A stretch of DNA of 64,000 bases. It comes from Pleodorina starrii. Taxonomy: Eukaryota > Chlorophyta > Chlorophyceae > Chlamydomonadales > Volvocaceae. The stretch lies in the NCBI GenBank assembly GCA_030267565.1, contig BRXU01000009.1, positions 1,944,001-2,008,000 of the forward strand, in the 5' to 3' direction. Each line of letters begins with the position of its first letter. Position 1 is the stretch's first letter. Below the pieces are notes generated by a model. It did not search any database, was not told the origin of the DNA, and saw only the letters and a program-made list of their open reading frames with translations. The position numbers and the translations under genes are program-made. Below are positions 25,544 through 37,077 of the stretch, piece after piece.

Positions 25544-26760
25544 TTATCGCTGCCCCGCCCTGTAGCCCGCGGGTTGCCGGGGGAGGGCTTGAACGGTGTT
25601 GGCGTTGGGGGGCTCGTGTTCCGGCAAAGGCTACCCTCCCGTCCAAGTGCCGGTCGTGTGCCGGAGTTGTGGGGGCTCTTGGATGTTTGAGTTGGAAGTG
25701 ACCCATGGGGCGTATGGTGTGAGCTTATCTGGCGCGGTATGTGCTGGTCATGGCGACGCAACAGACTTACAGGACTTATGCAGACGAAAGGAGTGGGCTT
25801 GTCATTTGCCAGACCATTCTGTCACGACTCCATATGTATTTCGGTCACTCATACGGGTATGACAGAGAGATTGGGTTCATCGGCAGTCCGTAGTCTTGGC
25901 ATTCGAATCTATTTACAGTGCCGCAGCCCGGTTAGGCCCATCCATTAACGCTTTCAGGAAACGGCTCTGCCGCGCTGTTGCCACAAAAGCAACCGAAAAC
26001 TGAGTCCAAACTTTGAGAGTGCGCCCGATGCGCGGCCCCCACATGCCACCAACACTCGCTGCTTCCCAGCCTCCCGCGCACCGACACGCGGAAACCAACC
26101 GGTCAATTGGAGTCACCCTAAACATCCGCGGATCCCTACCCAAAGCTAAGTAACCTACAGCCGCAGTCAGAAATTCGTCGAACTAGTCAGTCACAGTCAG
26201 TCGTTGAGTCATTTTGCGAAAAGGCACACCCCGTCTTTCTTCTGCAGATGCGAGCCGCGCGAGCACTTCCCCCCAAACCGACGCCACCATCAGATGCGTT
26301 CGCACCCATGCGCGAGCGCTACAGCTGCATCTGAGATACACGCAGACAGATAACAGGTGTGGCGGCGGTGCCGCACAGGTGGGGGACATCACAGCCGCCG
26401 GCCACGCCGCCTCCTCCCATGCGTTGCATCAACCCATGAGGCGAGCAGCCGCAACGGTGTCATCCGTCTGTTTTCAGCGGTCGTCAGTCGTCAATATGTT
26501 TATGAAGCCACCCTCCCCGACTCGCAAACCCGCTCGTCACGCACGACTCATCTCTCCACCGCCCGACGCTGCTCACATCGATGCTCAAGCAATCGAAGCA
26601 GACGCATAGACGTCGTGTCCGCCCCTGCCACCAAGAGTCCCCGCCGCCGCGCGGATGCGTAGGCAGAGCTCAAGCTCCAAAAACCCCCGGCCGGCAGGAA
26701 AGGCTCTCCCTCTCCCTCGAAACCCCTCCACGCACACAAACACGTCCTTGTCAAACATGT
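25544..26760. other. convergent intergenic region, glycosyltransferase and CHLP 3' ends
   Basis: Both flanking genes end into this region. The nearest TTACA (TGTAA on the minus strand) for CHLP is 25913-25917, about 840 nt past its stop. I found no TGTAA for the glycosyltransferase. No gene is supported. Confidence 0.45.
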
Positions 26761-29684
26761 TTACGCCGTGGCGACGCGCTCCGAGTTGGCCTTGGAGCCG
26801 AACGACACGTCGACCGAGTTGCTGTTGGCCGAGCGCAGCGCGTTGGAGCGGATGAGGCTCGAGACGGTGCGCACCAGCAGCTTCACGTCGTCCAGCGGGT
26901 TGCCCGGCACCACAGTCTTGTACAGGTACGAGTCGAACGTCATCTTCTGGACGTAGCTGTCCTCGCACAGCTCGACGAAGGCCTCGCGGGCGGGGTTCGA
27001 CCTAGGTAGTGCAAGGGAGGAAAGAGGCAAAGGGGAGAGGCTGGTAAAAGGACTGATTCGCGCCCTTAATAATCGACATCTCCGCGGGCTCGGAGCTCTT
27101 TCGGTCGCCAACCCCTCGATCCCCCCCCGGTCAACACCGGTCCATGCGCCTACCCCCACACCGCCGCCCGCCTAGTCCCGCATCCCGCAGCAACCCCCTT
27201 CCCAATCCGCCCTTCTTCTCTTTCCCTCACCGGTAGAAGACCTTCTGCAGGATGTCCAGGACCTTGTAGGTGGCCCAGTACTTGCGGTCCCACTTGTCCA
27301 GGTAGACCCGGATCGCGTCCTCGCCCGCCATCTTGGTGCCGTTGGCCGAGCCCTCCACAATCGCCTCGGCGCACATGCGGCCCGACTTGGCGGCGAAGTA
27401 AATGCCCTCACCCGAGCACTTGGTCACGTAGCCGGCGGCATCGCCCACCAGCGCGACGCGGCCCTTGCAGCGGCGCGGGCGCGGGTGCTCCGGAATGGGG
27501 TGCGCCTCCACGCGAATGATCTTGCCGCCCTCCGTCTTGACCTTGGCGCGGTCGCGGGTGGCCTGCTGGTACTGCTTGATGGCAGTCTTGTTGACGACGG
27601 TGCCGGTGCCGACGGCCACGTGGTCGTACTTGGGGAAGACCTGCGGTGGTTGGGGGTTGGGAGTTGGGGATTGGTGGGTGATGGGGTAGGTGGTGTCGAG
27701 GATGAGGTTTTACGCAGTGACAGGGAGACTTGACAACATGCAGACGGCTCCTTACATGCGCCTGCCAATGTCGAACCCCCCTGCTTGTTCGTGTATTATC
27801 GGAAAGGGGGTTGTGTCAGCAGATGGGTCGACCAGGGCGCGGGGGTTTTTGCGTGCTTCTCCCTCACCCTCTCCCTCCCTCGCTCGCTGCCGCCCGTCGA
27901 CGCTGACGTTTGACGTTGCTTAGGCGACGCGACCTACCCAGCCGTAGAAGTCGGGCGACACGTCATCGCCGACGTACATCTCCGCCAGGTTCTCGTAGTA
28001 CTTCATCTTGTCGTCGGGGATGCGAATGCGCTCCTGGAAAGCAATGGCGTAGTCGTACTCGCCCGCGTCAATCTCCTTGGCCACGCGGCTGTTGGCGCCG
28101 TCGGCACCGATGATGATGTCCACCTTTAGGGGGGCGAGAGGAGGAACAATGGGAGGAGTCAACCAAGGGAGGTGTCAAGGACATGTGTGATTGCACAAGG
28201 ACGTGGATACACATCGTGAATGAGTTGGCGGGACAGCTAACGGGCCGGCAGTTCACGGGACCGGCACTGTATGGCTGTAATTGTACTGGCTGACTGGGTC
28301 TAAAAACCCTGGACTTCCGAGTGCACTGAGTTTCGCACTGTCCCGTGACAGTCATCTGAACAACCCAGCCAGCCAACCCACATCAGAACACCCCTTCTCC
28401 TCTTCTTGTCCCTACCCAACCTCCTTGGTGAGGGAACCGCGCATGTGGACCCTGGTTGCGCACGCACACCAGGAACTATGCGTAGCAGCCTTCGGCTGGC
28501 GCATGGAGCCTGGCCAGGGTTCATCAACCGAAGCGCAGCGACAGGAGCTGCGCCGCACCGGAAGATACTAAGAAACGCTCTGAATGATATGGTGCCATGG
28601 TTGTCAAATGCATTTGACATAGGCTGCACACGCCCAGGCATTCATGCGCGTACCAGCCCCAAGCTCCAACCCCCGCCTGGGTCCGGTCGTCCCCTTTCCA
28701 TTACGTGCTCCGACTGCTCATTCCCCCCTCCCAGTCCCGCGGGTCACTGGGCGTTTCAGCCCCGCCGCTTCTCCTCACCTCCATAGTCGCGGGGACGCCC
28801 ATCTTGCTGCCGTCGGCGTAGCTGGTGTAGTGGATGGTGAAGGGGCCGTCCGAGCCCTGCTGCTCCGAGCGCATGAACAGGCCGTTCACGATGTTGGCGC
28901 CCAGCTTCTGAGCGCGGTTGCGCAGGTAGTCATCAAAGACCTCACGACGGCACATGCCAATCCACTCGGTCTCGCTGAGCGTCTTGCCGACATCGACCTC
29001 GCGGTTGGACGGGGAGATCATCTTCATCTTGGTGACCTTGCGGTCAATGATCTCCATCGGCAGATCAAACTCCTCCACCATGCACAGAGGGATGGCGCCA
29101 CCGCATGGCTGCAAGGCAGATGGGCCGCGGAGGAGCTTGGTTAACGTCGATGGGACGTGTTACAGTCGAGAGCCATACTTGCGCCGGGTCCACAAAGCTA
29201 CAACCAGATCTTCAATGCCAATTATCAAGAAGAATATCATCTCTATCAAATTCAGTTGGCTGGAAGCTAGATTCATGGGCGGATCTACACAAGGTCTTTC
29301 GCCAAAGGGCCATCGAGCCCGCACCTTGCAGTTGTCCAGCTTGCGCTCAATCAGGTAGGTCTCCACGCCGCCCTTCGCCAGAGTCTCAGCAGCGCAAGCA
29401 CCCGACGGGCCACCGCCGATGACGGCCACGCGCAGCTTGCGGCCCTCCAGGACAGCGCCGTCCCTCATGGCAAAGACGGTCTGGACCGCCCGGGACACAC
29501 TGCGAGCGCCGCCCATAGCGAACACACGCTGAGGCACAGACACGCCGGCGAAGAGCGAGCTGGAAGTCTGCGCGCCAGCGGCCTTGCGGACGCCGGTCGC
29601 CCTGAATGGGGCGACACGGCCCTGGGCCACCTGGCGGGTGGCGACCTTGCCGCTGACCTGGGTGTTCGCGAATGAAGCAGCCAT
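26761..29684 (-). CDS. CHLP: geranylgeranyl diphosphate reductase, chloroplast, 5 exons, 508 aa
   Basis: Exons in transcription order: 29684-29325, 29108-28779, 28123-27938, 27640-27231, 27001-26761; phases agree. The enzyme uses NADPH and FAD to reduce the geranylgeranyl chain to phytyl, supplying chlorophyll and tocopherol synthesis in the plastid. Residues 1 to about 75 are a Ser/Ala/Arg-rich transit peptide. The FAD Rossmann motif RVAVIGGGPSG is at 85-95. KPCGGAIPLC and VGDAAGYVTKCSGEGI are diagnostic for the plant and cyanobacterial enzyme, as is a C terminus with YLYKTVVPGNP. Length is normal for the family and no motif is broken. The gene is head-to-head with the PRMT-like gene across 1.05 kb. 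A TATAAT string on the plus strand at 29771-29776 lies about 90 nt upstream of the ATG and could be a TATA element. Confidence 0.96.
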
Positions 29685-30729
29685 TTTTGTGCTAGTGTGT
29701 ACCAAAGCTCAGCGTGCGACAACGCAGATATTAGAGCTTGATCAAAATGGGGCCGTACGAACGAGCGCCGTATAATGATCCTCCTCTGCCTCAATGTAAT
29801 ACTAATAGCGGAAAGCAACAGAATATAGGTGTCCTTGTGTTAAAAAAATTCTGTGATCTTGGATTGACAAGGATGGCAATCGGGTTGATTAAAGCGACCG
29901 ACTCCACGGACCGACCCCTGATGTCCAGTTTGCAGACGCTTTGGGATGCATGCGAGTCAGGCTGGTTACTCTATGGGATGCCTGGAATAGCAGTATGAAA
30001 TTCAGGAATCGGCAAACAGTGGGCTAAATAACTCTTACTGTGTGTCGACTGCTGTTTACAACCGTAATCTTCGCTTGAAAATTTATGTATCGAGTATGTA
30101 ATTACAGTCTAACAAACGAAGTGAGAAGTATTGCGCTAGTGCAACCAAGACGCAAGCGAGGCGCAAGAACCGTGGGACTGTGCTGAACTGCTGATGCTGG
30201 GCAGGGACTGTGCTGTATCATAGCGTGTCTACACCCAGGAAGAAGGAAGGAAATGGAACCATGCAAGTCACATATGCATGGCTCGCATCTGCTGGCTGGA
30301 ACGCTGTGAACCTCGACCTGTCGGAAGGGGTCGGAAGCAGGCAAAGTAGCTGAAGGCGACGCACATGTGGCCACCCTTCTGAATCCCTTCTCGTTGCTCC
30401 CACAAGATGGTATGACGAGCGGCTGCTTGCAAGGATCCAGACCAACAAAGCTTGGGTGGGCAGTACGGACTTTTAGTCTTACTACAGCCACTGCGTAAGG
30501 TGCTATCGCTTAGAAAGCCCTTGACCACAATACTCGCTAAATTGGCGTTAGCGACAAAGCTAGTTGTTCAGTCAGTGCCCACAAGAAGTGACTTCTCAGC
30601 CTTGCACGCAGTCGTTTGGAACCGAATTTTCGCTTAAGGACTGCAATTAATATTGTTTTCATCCATTTTAAGGGTAGCCTCAAACTTGCGTTATTAGGTC
30701 TTCGCCTCATCAAGCAGCCGCAACCAACC
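29685..30729. promoter_or_regulatory. divergent promoter region between CHLP and the PRMT-like gene
   Basis: Shared 1045-bp upstream region of two head-to-head genes. It is A/T-richer than its flanks and contains no supported ORF. The only core-promoter candidate I can point to is the TATA-like string at 29771-29776, oriented for CHLP. Confidence 0.4.
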
Positions 30730-33700
30730 ATGCGAAACATTGCAGGAGGAGCGGCGCTGCGGAGCGATGCGCGGGCGGCTTCCACATGCCCCGGCATGAA
30801 CCGTCGACAAACTTGCACCAGCCGCTGGGGCCTGACGCCGCCGTCGCTGGGGCCCCGCGACGCCTTCACCACCACCACGACCCGTGGCTCCGCCGCCGCG
30901 GCGTCGCCCTCGGTGCGTGTCACCGCGGCGCGTCCCCTTCCGACCACACCCGTCAAGCAGTGCCAACCCTCCCCGACCCAAATCGTCCGGCCCCACCTCC
31001 ACACCTTGCCCGTGCCGGCGCCGCCGCTCGCTCGCCGCCAGTACGGTACGGCCCGCCCGAACCTGTACGGCACCTTGCACCCACAACACCGCACACACAG
31101 CACCCACACACCACCTACCGATAACGGTCGCGCCCCCCGCCCCGCCCACATCCCCGCCGGGTCCGGTTTCGCATCCCCGTCACCCCCCTTCCCATCGCTG
31201 TGGTATACCTCTTTCCCATCAACCCCCCCCTCCACACATCGTTCCATCCCTGCCGGTCGCCTCCCGCCCGGTCCGGCCCCTACTACCGAAACCCCCCACC
31301 AAACGCCCCCAGCCCCTCGCCCCCGCTGCGGTATTTTCTTTTTACCCCCCAGCCACTGACGGCCCGCGGCGCCGCCGGCGAGCCCTCCACCAGCGGTGGT
31401 GGCGGCGGCGGTGGCGGCAGCGAGTCTCAGCTCCGTGAGCGGCGGCGGCCCCGCCTGTACCCGGACACCCCCTCCATCAACTGGGACCGCTACTTGCTGC
31501 TCATGTACCGGAGGGCGCACGAGGTGGGGCCCAGGGGGGGCAGAGGGGCATGAGGAGGGGGAGGAGGAGGGGGGGGAGGGGGATGGCGGCTGTGGGAGCA
31601 TCGGGCACCGAATGGGGAGCCAGCGAGAGACACCTGGGAGCCGGCGAACCTGGAGAACGTGTGGACTGGGGGTCGGGCTGTGTGGACTGGGGAGTCAGCG
31701 AACCTGAGAATCCGAATGTGTGGAGTGGTGAGTCAGCGAATGGGGACCAGCCTGCGAGTGCCCGGGGGACGAGGCTCGGGGGGCAGGGCGCCGGGAGCGG
31801 CCCCGACCCGCGGTTCGTGTGGAGGGCTGAGGCAGGTCAGAGAGGGCAGACGAGTGGGGGGAAGGGGCTCAGCAGCAGTCCCAGGAGGCTGAGGCTGAGG
31901 CCGAGGTGGCGGGAAGGGGGAATGGCGGCGCGCCGCACGCGCAGCCGCCCAGCGCCGACATCTATTAATGATGAGTGTGAAGAGCGCTGGCTGTGTTGTG
32001 CTGCTGCGCCCCCGCAGGCGGGGCTGGACGAGGACGAGGAGGGCGCTGGCGAGGGGGAGGAGGAGGAGCAGGGGGCGGAGTCGTTTTCTTCGCGGCTGGC
32101 GGGCTCGGACCTCAACGCCGCCTACTTTCGCCGCTGGGACGACCCCGCGGTGCACCAGCCGCTGCTGCAGGTGGGGCGCACGTCGCAGCAGCAATCCGGA
32201 TCCGCATCCGATACGACACGATCCGACATGATCCAGGCAATCCGGATCCGATCCGGGCGCATTCCGGAGGGGGAGCGTGAGACCCGCCACATGCGCCGCG
32301 CCTTCCAACCCGCCACCCGCAGGACCGCGTGCTGACCACCGCCTGGCGCGACGCGCTGTCTTCCGCCCCCCCTGGAGCCCTGGAGGGGCGGGTGGTGCTG
32401 GACGTGGGCTGCGGTCTGGGCCTGCTGTCCATGCTGGCGGCCAAGGTGAGGCGGCCGTGTGGTGGGGGTGATGGGGGTGGTGGGTGGATGATATGGTCCT
32501 GCCGTGTGGGGGTGTGGGCGCTTCGCTCGCTGTCCACACCCTCGCCCCCAGCCCACCCTCCACTCCAACCTCAACTTCAACAACCCCCCATCCCCGCCTG
32601 TCCCCCCGCAACCCCCCAGGCCGGGGCCGCCCAGGTGATTGCGGTGGACGGCTCCTCGGGTGCTGTGGACGCCGCGCGCCGCATCATCAAAGCCAACGGC
32701 CTCGACGACAAGATCACTGTCGTACACGGTACGTGCGCTTGCCGGTCCCGGTTTCGGAGGCGGCGCGGGCCGACGTGCCGTCCCACCGCCAAGTCCCAGT
32801 CCCACCGGCCCCCCCGGCCTCCTCCCTCGCCTGTCGCCCTCACCTCCACCCCCGCCTCCACCGCCCCACGCCTCCACCACCGCCTCTACCGCCCCCGCCC
32901 TCCCCCCTCCCCCCTCGCCTCCCCCCCCCTTCAGGCTCCATCGAGGATCTGGAGGAGCTTCCCGGCGGTGTGTCCCCCGGTGGTGTGGACGTGATCCTGT
33001 CCAACTGGATGGGTCCGGGGCTGCTGGGGGGCGGCATGATCAACAGCCTGGCCGCGGCGGTCAAGTGGGTGCAGGCTTCTGGGGGAGTGGGGGCTGCTGG
33101 GGCGGGGGATGGGGCGGGGTCGCGGGGCTGGCTGTGGTTGCTTGGTTGCTTCCGGGTGGGTGGGTGGGTGGGTGTTGTCCGGTTCCTGCCCGGCACTGCA
33201 CTGCAAGGGAGAAAGGAGGTCAGGGGCTGGGTCAGGGGCTTAGGGTTTGGGGGGATGTGGGGCCCCGATCCACCGGCTAGCCTGGCGGCTGTCCGGTTGC
33301 CTTCCAAGCCCTAATCCCACTGGGTCGCCCTACCAGCCAGCCCGCCGAGAGCAGCAGCAGGCACCTCCTCACGCCCATACCCCGAACCTCACCCAACCCC
33401 ATTGCTGGGGACTGGGTCCGCTCGCCGACGTCGCCCCCGTTCCTCCGCTGCGGTATCCCTTCTTTATTACCCTCGCAACCCCAATCCCGACCCCAACCCA
33501 CTCCAACCTGCACTTCTGCACCTCACCCCCACCCCCTCCCCCATCCCCCACCCCCACTCCCAGGCGGTGGCTGCGGCCCGGTGGTCTGGTGCTGCCCGAC
33601 CGAGTGACTCTGTGGGCTGCGGGGCTGGAGGACCGGGAGGCGCTGCAGGTAGGGTGGCGGCTTCAGAGGGGAGAGGGGGGGGTAAGGAAAACGATACCGC

Positions 33701-35970
33701 AGCAGAGGCACGTAGGCGACCGAGAGCGGCTGGGGGGGGGGGAGAAGGGGGAGGGACCGGAAGAGGATACCTTCCCAACCCCCCCCCCCCACACACACAC
33801 CACCACACACACACACACGCACACACACCGTCCCCCACCGGCCTGCCCGCAGGAGGCAAAGGAGTCCTGGAGCCGGGTTGCGGGACTGGACATGTCGGCG
33901 GCGCTAGCGCAGGTACGGCAGTACGGCAGTACGGCAGCGGGCATGGGTGAGGGTAAGAGTCCAGCCCCCCATCCGCTCAATTGGACTGTCCCACGTTTGG
34001 CCCCTCTCCCTCCTCCCGTCCCTCCGTATCCTATTATTCCGATATACGGGAGCGGGAGCCACATCGAGCCGCACCTCCACGCGCGGCCACTATTTCTGGG
34101 GTTACACGCGCTGCCCCTCCCCAGCGCCCCTGTTTACACTGTCACACTTTGCCCTCCGCCCCTCCCCCCGCTCCGCTTCCGCCCCCTCACCCGCTCCTCC
34201 TCCCGCCCCCCGGCCCCCTCCCTCCCCCCCCAACACACACATACACACACACGCCCTCCCGCTCCAGGTGATCAAGCACCCCCGCCGCGACGTCCTCACA
34301 CGCAAGTCCCAGCTGCTGTCCGCCCCCCAGCGCCTGGCCTCCTGGGACACGGCGCAGCTGAGGCCCGAGAGCCTGCTGCAGACAGACCCCGAGGCGGAGG
34401 ACGAGGGCGAGGACGAGGAGGAGGAGGAGGATAAGGAGGCGGAGCCCTACTACGCGCGCTGCCCCTTCAAGTGGGTTGGGTGTGGTCTGATCTCGTCTGG
34501 TGTCGTCTGGTGTCGTTTGGTGTCTTGTCTGGGTAGCAGCCCAGCCCAGCCCAGCTCAGCTCAGCTGCTGCGTGTTGTCTGGCGTCGAGTTGCTGCCGTG
34601 TTGCTGCCGTGGCGCTGCCGTGGCGCTGCCTCCACTCCGCCTCGTCGCTTACGTTCCGAAACCAACCTTTTCTTGCCTGTCATGTCGCTGTCCTGTCAGG
34701 TTTTCGTCTCTTCGGGACGAGCGGCTGTTCGGTCTGGTGCTGTACTGGGAGGCGATGTGGACGTTTGGGGGAGCGCTGGAGGGTAGGGTCGGGGCGGGTG
34801 GGGTGGGGTGGGGCAAGGGGCGACCCGCGGGTCAATCGCGGGGATCGGTCACGGGCTCACGGCGACTCGGGGGGTCGGTCAAGGTGGCTTGGTACGGCAG
34901 TCCAAACTAAGCAAGCTGGCGAACCGCAGCAGCAGAATACCGAACCCGGGGGAGGGTCGGAGGGAGGGTCGACGAACGTTATCCGGTGCAGTGCTGCAAT
35001 GGCGCGCGCGCGAGCCCTCCGCGACTGATCAAAGGCGGCCGTCGGCTCGGTGCCTGGCCCCTCGTGCCCACTCGCGGATATCCCTCATGCCTTCCCCTCT
35101 TTGCCGCAACGCTCTGCGTGTCTGTGGTTCAGGCGAGGGCAAGTCGCCGGTTCGATTCTCGACGCACCCGCTTTCCGCCACCACCCACTACCAGCAGCTC
35201 ATGCTGGACTTCCCCAGGTACGTCTGCGGACAGTGTGATCCACCCAGGCCACCAGGGCCGGTTGACGTTGACGGTTGGTAGTTGCCAGGAAAGGCGGCCT
35301 GCCGCCGGTCTGATCTGATTGATTGAACGAATGGATGGAGAAGCGGAGTATCGCCTCACCGGTACCCGGTCGGTGCCGAATTCCGCACCCCGGATGTGTA
35401 TGTGTGTGTTGCTGTTGCTGTTGCGGTTGTTACGGCGGTCTCCAGACCCCCATCCCACCAGGAGGGCAGAGCAAGTGGACCAGCGGGTCCTTTCGCGCAC
35501 CGCACCCCACCGCACCGCACCTTGTGTTGCTGTTGGGTGTGTCTCCGTGACTTGCCGCTGTCCCTCACCGCCCCGCGGTACCTGCCGCACTCGCACTCGC
35601 ACCGTGTCTGTCCGCCGCCCGCCACCCGCCGGTCGTCAACTGCACCGCATCATACTACGCCGCGCCCGCACTCTCGCCCGCACTCCTACCCGCACCCTCG
35701 CTCCACCCTGGCTCTCCGCCTCCTGCCTCCCGGTGCCCCCGGCCGCCCGGTGCCCCCGGCCTCCTGCCGCCGTGCCTCCTGCCGCCCGCCCGGTGGTGCC
35801 TCCGGCCGCTCAGGACGATGCGGCTGGAAGCGGATGACGAGGTGGCGGGGGAGCTGGTGCTGCGGCCGGGCGCCACCGACCCACGGGACATCGAGCTTCG
35901 GCTGCAGGTGTCGGCGGCGGGCGGACAGCCGCTCACGGCGGAGTACCGAGTCTCGCACCTGTCTCAGTGA
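30730..35970 (+). CDS. PRMT-like protein with degenerate double-E loop, 12 exons, 513 aa
   Basis: Exons: 30730-30912, 31353-31523, 32018-32170, 32323-32445, 32620-32728, 32935-33064, 33564-33648, 33853-33912, 34268-34470, 34700-34782, 35133-35217, 35814-35970; phases agree. It has the class I PRMT layout: NWDRY near the N terminus, SAM motif I VLDVGCGLGLLSMLAAK (194-210), post-I IAVDGS (217-222), KANGLDDKITVVHG, the loop LSNWMGPGLLGGGM (268-281), LRPGGLVLPDR, GLDMS, and a C-terminal beta-barrel with VRFST (440-444) and TTHYQQ. In canonical PRMTs the loop reads SEWMGYxLxxExM; here the two catalytic glutamates are Asn270 and Gly279, and THW has become THY. SAM binding looks possible, but arginine methylation by the usual mechanism does not. 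Exon 1 is Arg/Ser/Thr-rich and might be a transit peptide; exons 2, 3 and 9 add Gly- and acid-rich insertions. Confidence 0.85.
31323..31352 (+). repeat. family 2 element forming a 3' splice site
   Basis: Core CCGCTGCGGTATT, T-rich tract, ACCCCCC, then the AG acceptor of PRMT-like exon 2. The element therefore supplies the whole polypyrimidine tract of this intron. Confidence 0.75.
33432..33474 (+). repeat. family 2 element, PRMT-like intron 6
   Basis: Left arm GTCGCCCCCGTTCCTC, core CGCTGCGGTATCC, then TTCTTTATTACCC. It lies about 90 nt before the exon 7 acceptor. Confidence 0.7.
33678..33720 (-). repeat. family 2 element in reverse, PRMT-like intron 7
   Basis: On the minus strand it reads GGTCGCCTACGTGCCTC, TGCTGCGGTATCG, TTTTCCTTACCCC. 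It includes the left arm and is one of the best-preserved copies. Confidence 0.7.
33786..33828 (+). repeat. (AC)n microsatellite
   Basis: Imperfect CA/ACC dinucleotide tract in intron 7 of the PRMT-like gene, 25 nt before the exon 8 acceptor. Confidence 0.85.
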
Positions 35971-37077
35971 GGGCGCTCGAGAGCAACGTCCGCTAGGGGA
36001 ACTGGATCTGGGTCTGGAACTGGATCTGGATTTGAAATTGGTTGCAGCAACCAGCCATGCCAAAACCGGGGAAGGGGGTAGCAGGGGCGCCCGCACCCGA
36101 CCGCGCTCCCGCTGCCGCAAGCCCACCTGGACAGGACGGCGCGTCCTGCCTCACACCCTGGGGCGGGCCGTGAAGGGATAATGGATCAAACATGAGAACC
36201 GCGGCGATGGGGGTGGAGGCGACGCGTGCGAAGGGGGCCAAGCAGTGAGGAAGAAGGTGACTGCGCGGGGGCGGGAGAGAGTAAAACCGGATGTGGCCAC
36301 TGCGGGGGTGGGGGGCCGTTGCGGCTGGACTGCTGTGGAGGTCCCTGCAGGGTGGGGTGGCGCGTGGACGGCGGGCCTGGGGGGGCTCAGGTCTGCTGGC
36401 GGCAGCCTTCCGCTGCCGTGCATTCGCCGCAACGAAGCTGTTGAAGTGGCTGAGCCGGGGAGGAGCACATGGGCGGACGAATGCGGCAGGAGGATGGCGA
36501 TGATGGGGATGCCTGGCTTCCGCGGGGAGGGCGCTGGCGGCGATCAGCGAGAACGGTGTCGTGGGGAAGCGGCGTGCGTGCGATCGTGCGACCACACAAC
36601 ACGCGAGGCGTCGTGTAATTTCTTTGGCTTGGGAAATTTGCGGAACTTCGCGTTGCCTCTGAGATGTCAGAAACGTTTGACGCTACGATGCAACAAAGGT
36701 GCGGCACTCCGGGGTCTGGGCGAAACGGTTCGGGCTTTTGGGTCGTCGTACCTCGAACCACTAACGGACAACGGATGTTGACATTTGCAGCTAGCACGGT
36801 AGCGGCTAGCAGGCCTGCAGCATGCTTCGGATGAGGATATTGTAAGAAGCACCTTTTATCATAGTTCCGTTTATGGCCCTGATCGCTAGAAGTGTAGCTG
36901 TGCTGACCGCTCAACTGAACTTTTAAACGGCCCAAATTGTAGCTTCAGTGCCCTTCTTCACCAAGTTGTGGCTAGTATGTAGGCCAAGAACCAAGATCGC
37001 CTACCGGTCTTGTAGCGAGCGCCAGATACGGCACAAGGGCTTTTGCTTGTTTTCCGAGAGTCTCGAAATAGAAGGCG
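35971..37077. other. intergenic: PRMT-like 3' UTR and METTL14 upstream region
   Basis: A same-strand gap of 1.1 kb. The first half is GC-rich and the part after about 36600 is A/T-richer and probably promoter. TGTAA occurs at 36614 and again at 36841. No further gene is supported. Confidence 0.5.
36614..36618 (+). terminator. TGTAA polyadenylation motif, PRMT-like gene
   Basis: Lies 644 nt after the stop, a normal 3' UTR length for a volvocine gene. A second TGTAA follows at 36841-36845. Confidence 0.5.

Noticed and set aside
35131..35170. tRNA or SINE B-box (GGTTCGATTC) with a tRNA-like hairpin
   Set aside because: The bases encode SPVRFSTHP of PRMT-like exon 11, a conserved barrel motif (FST), so the resemblance is coincidental.
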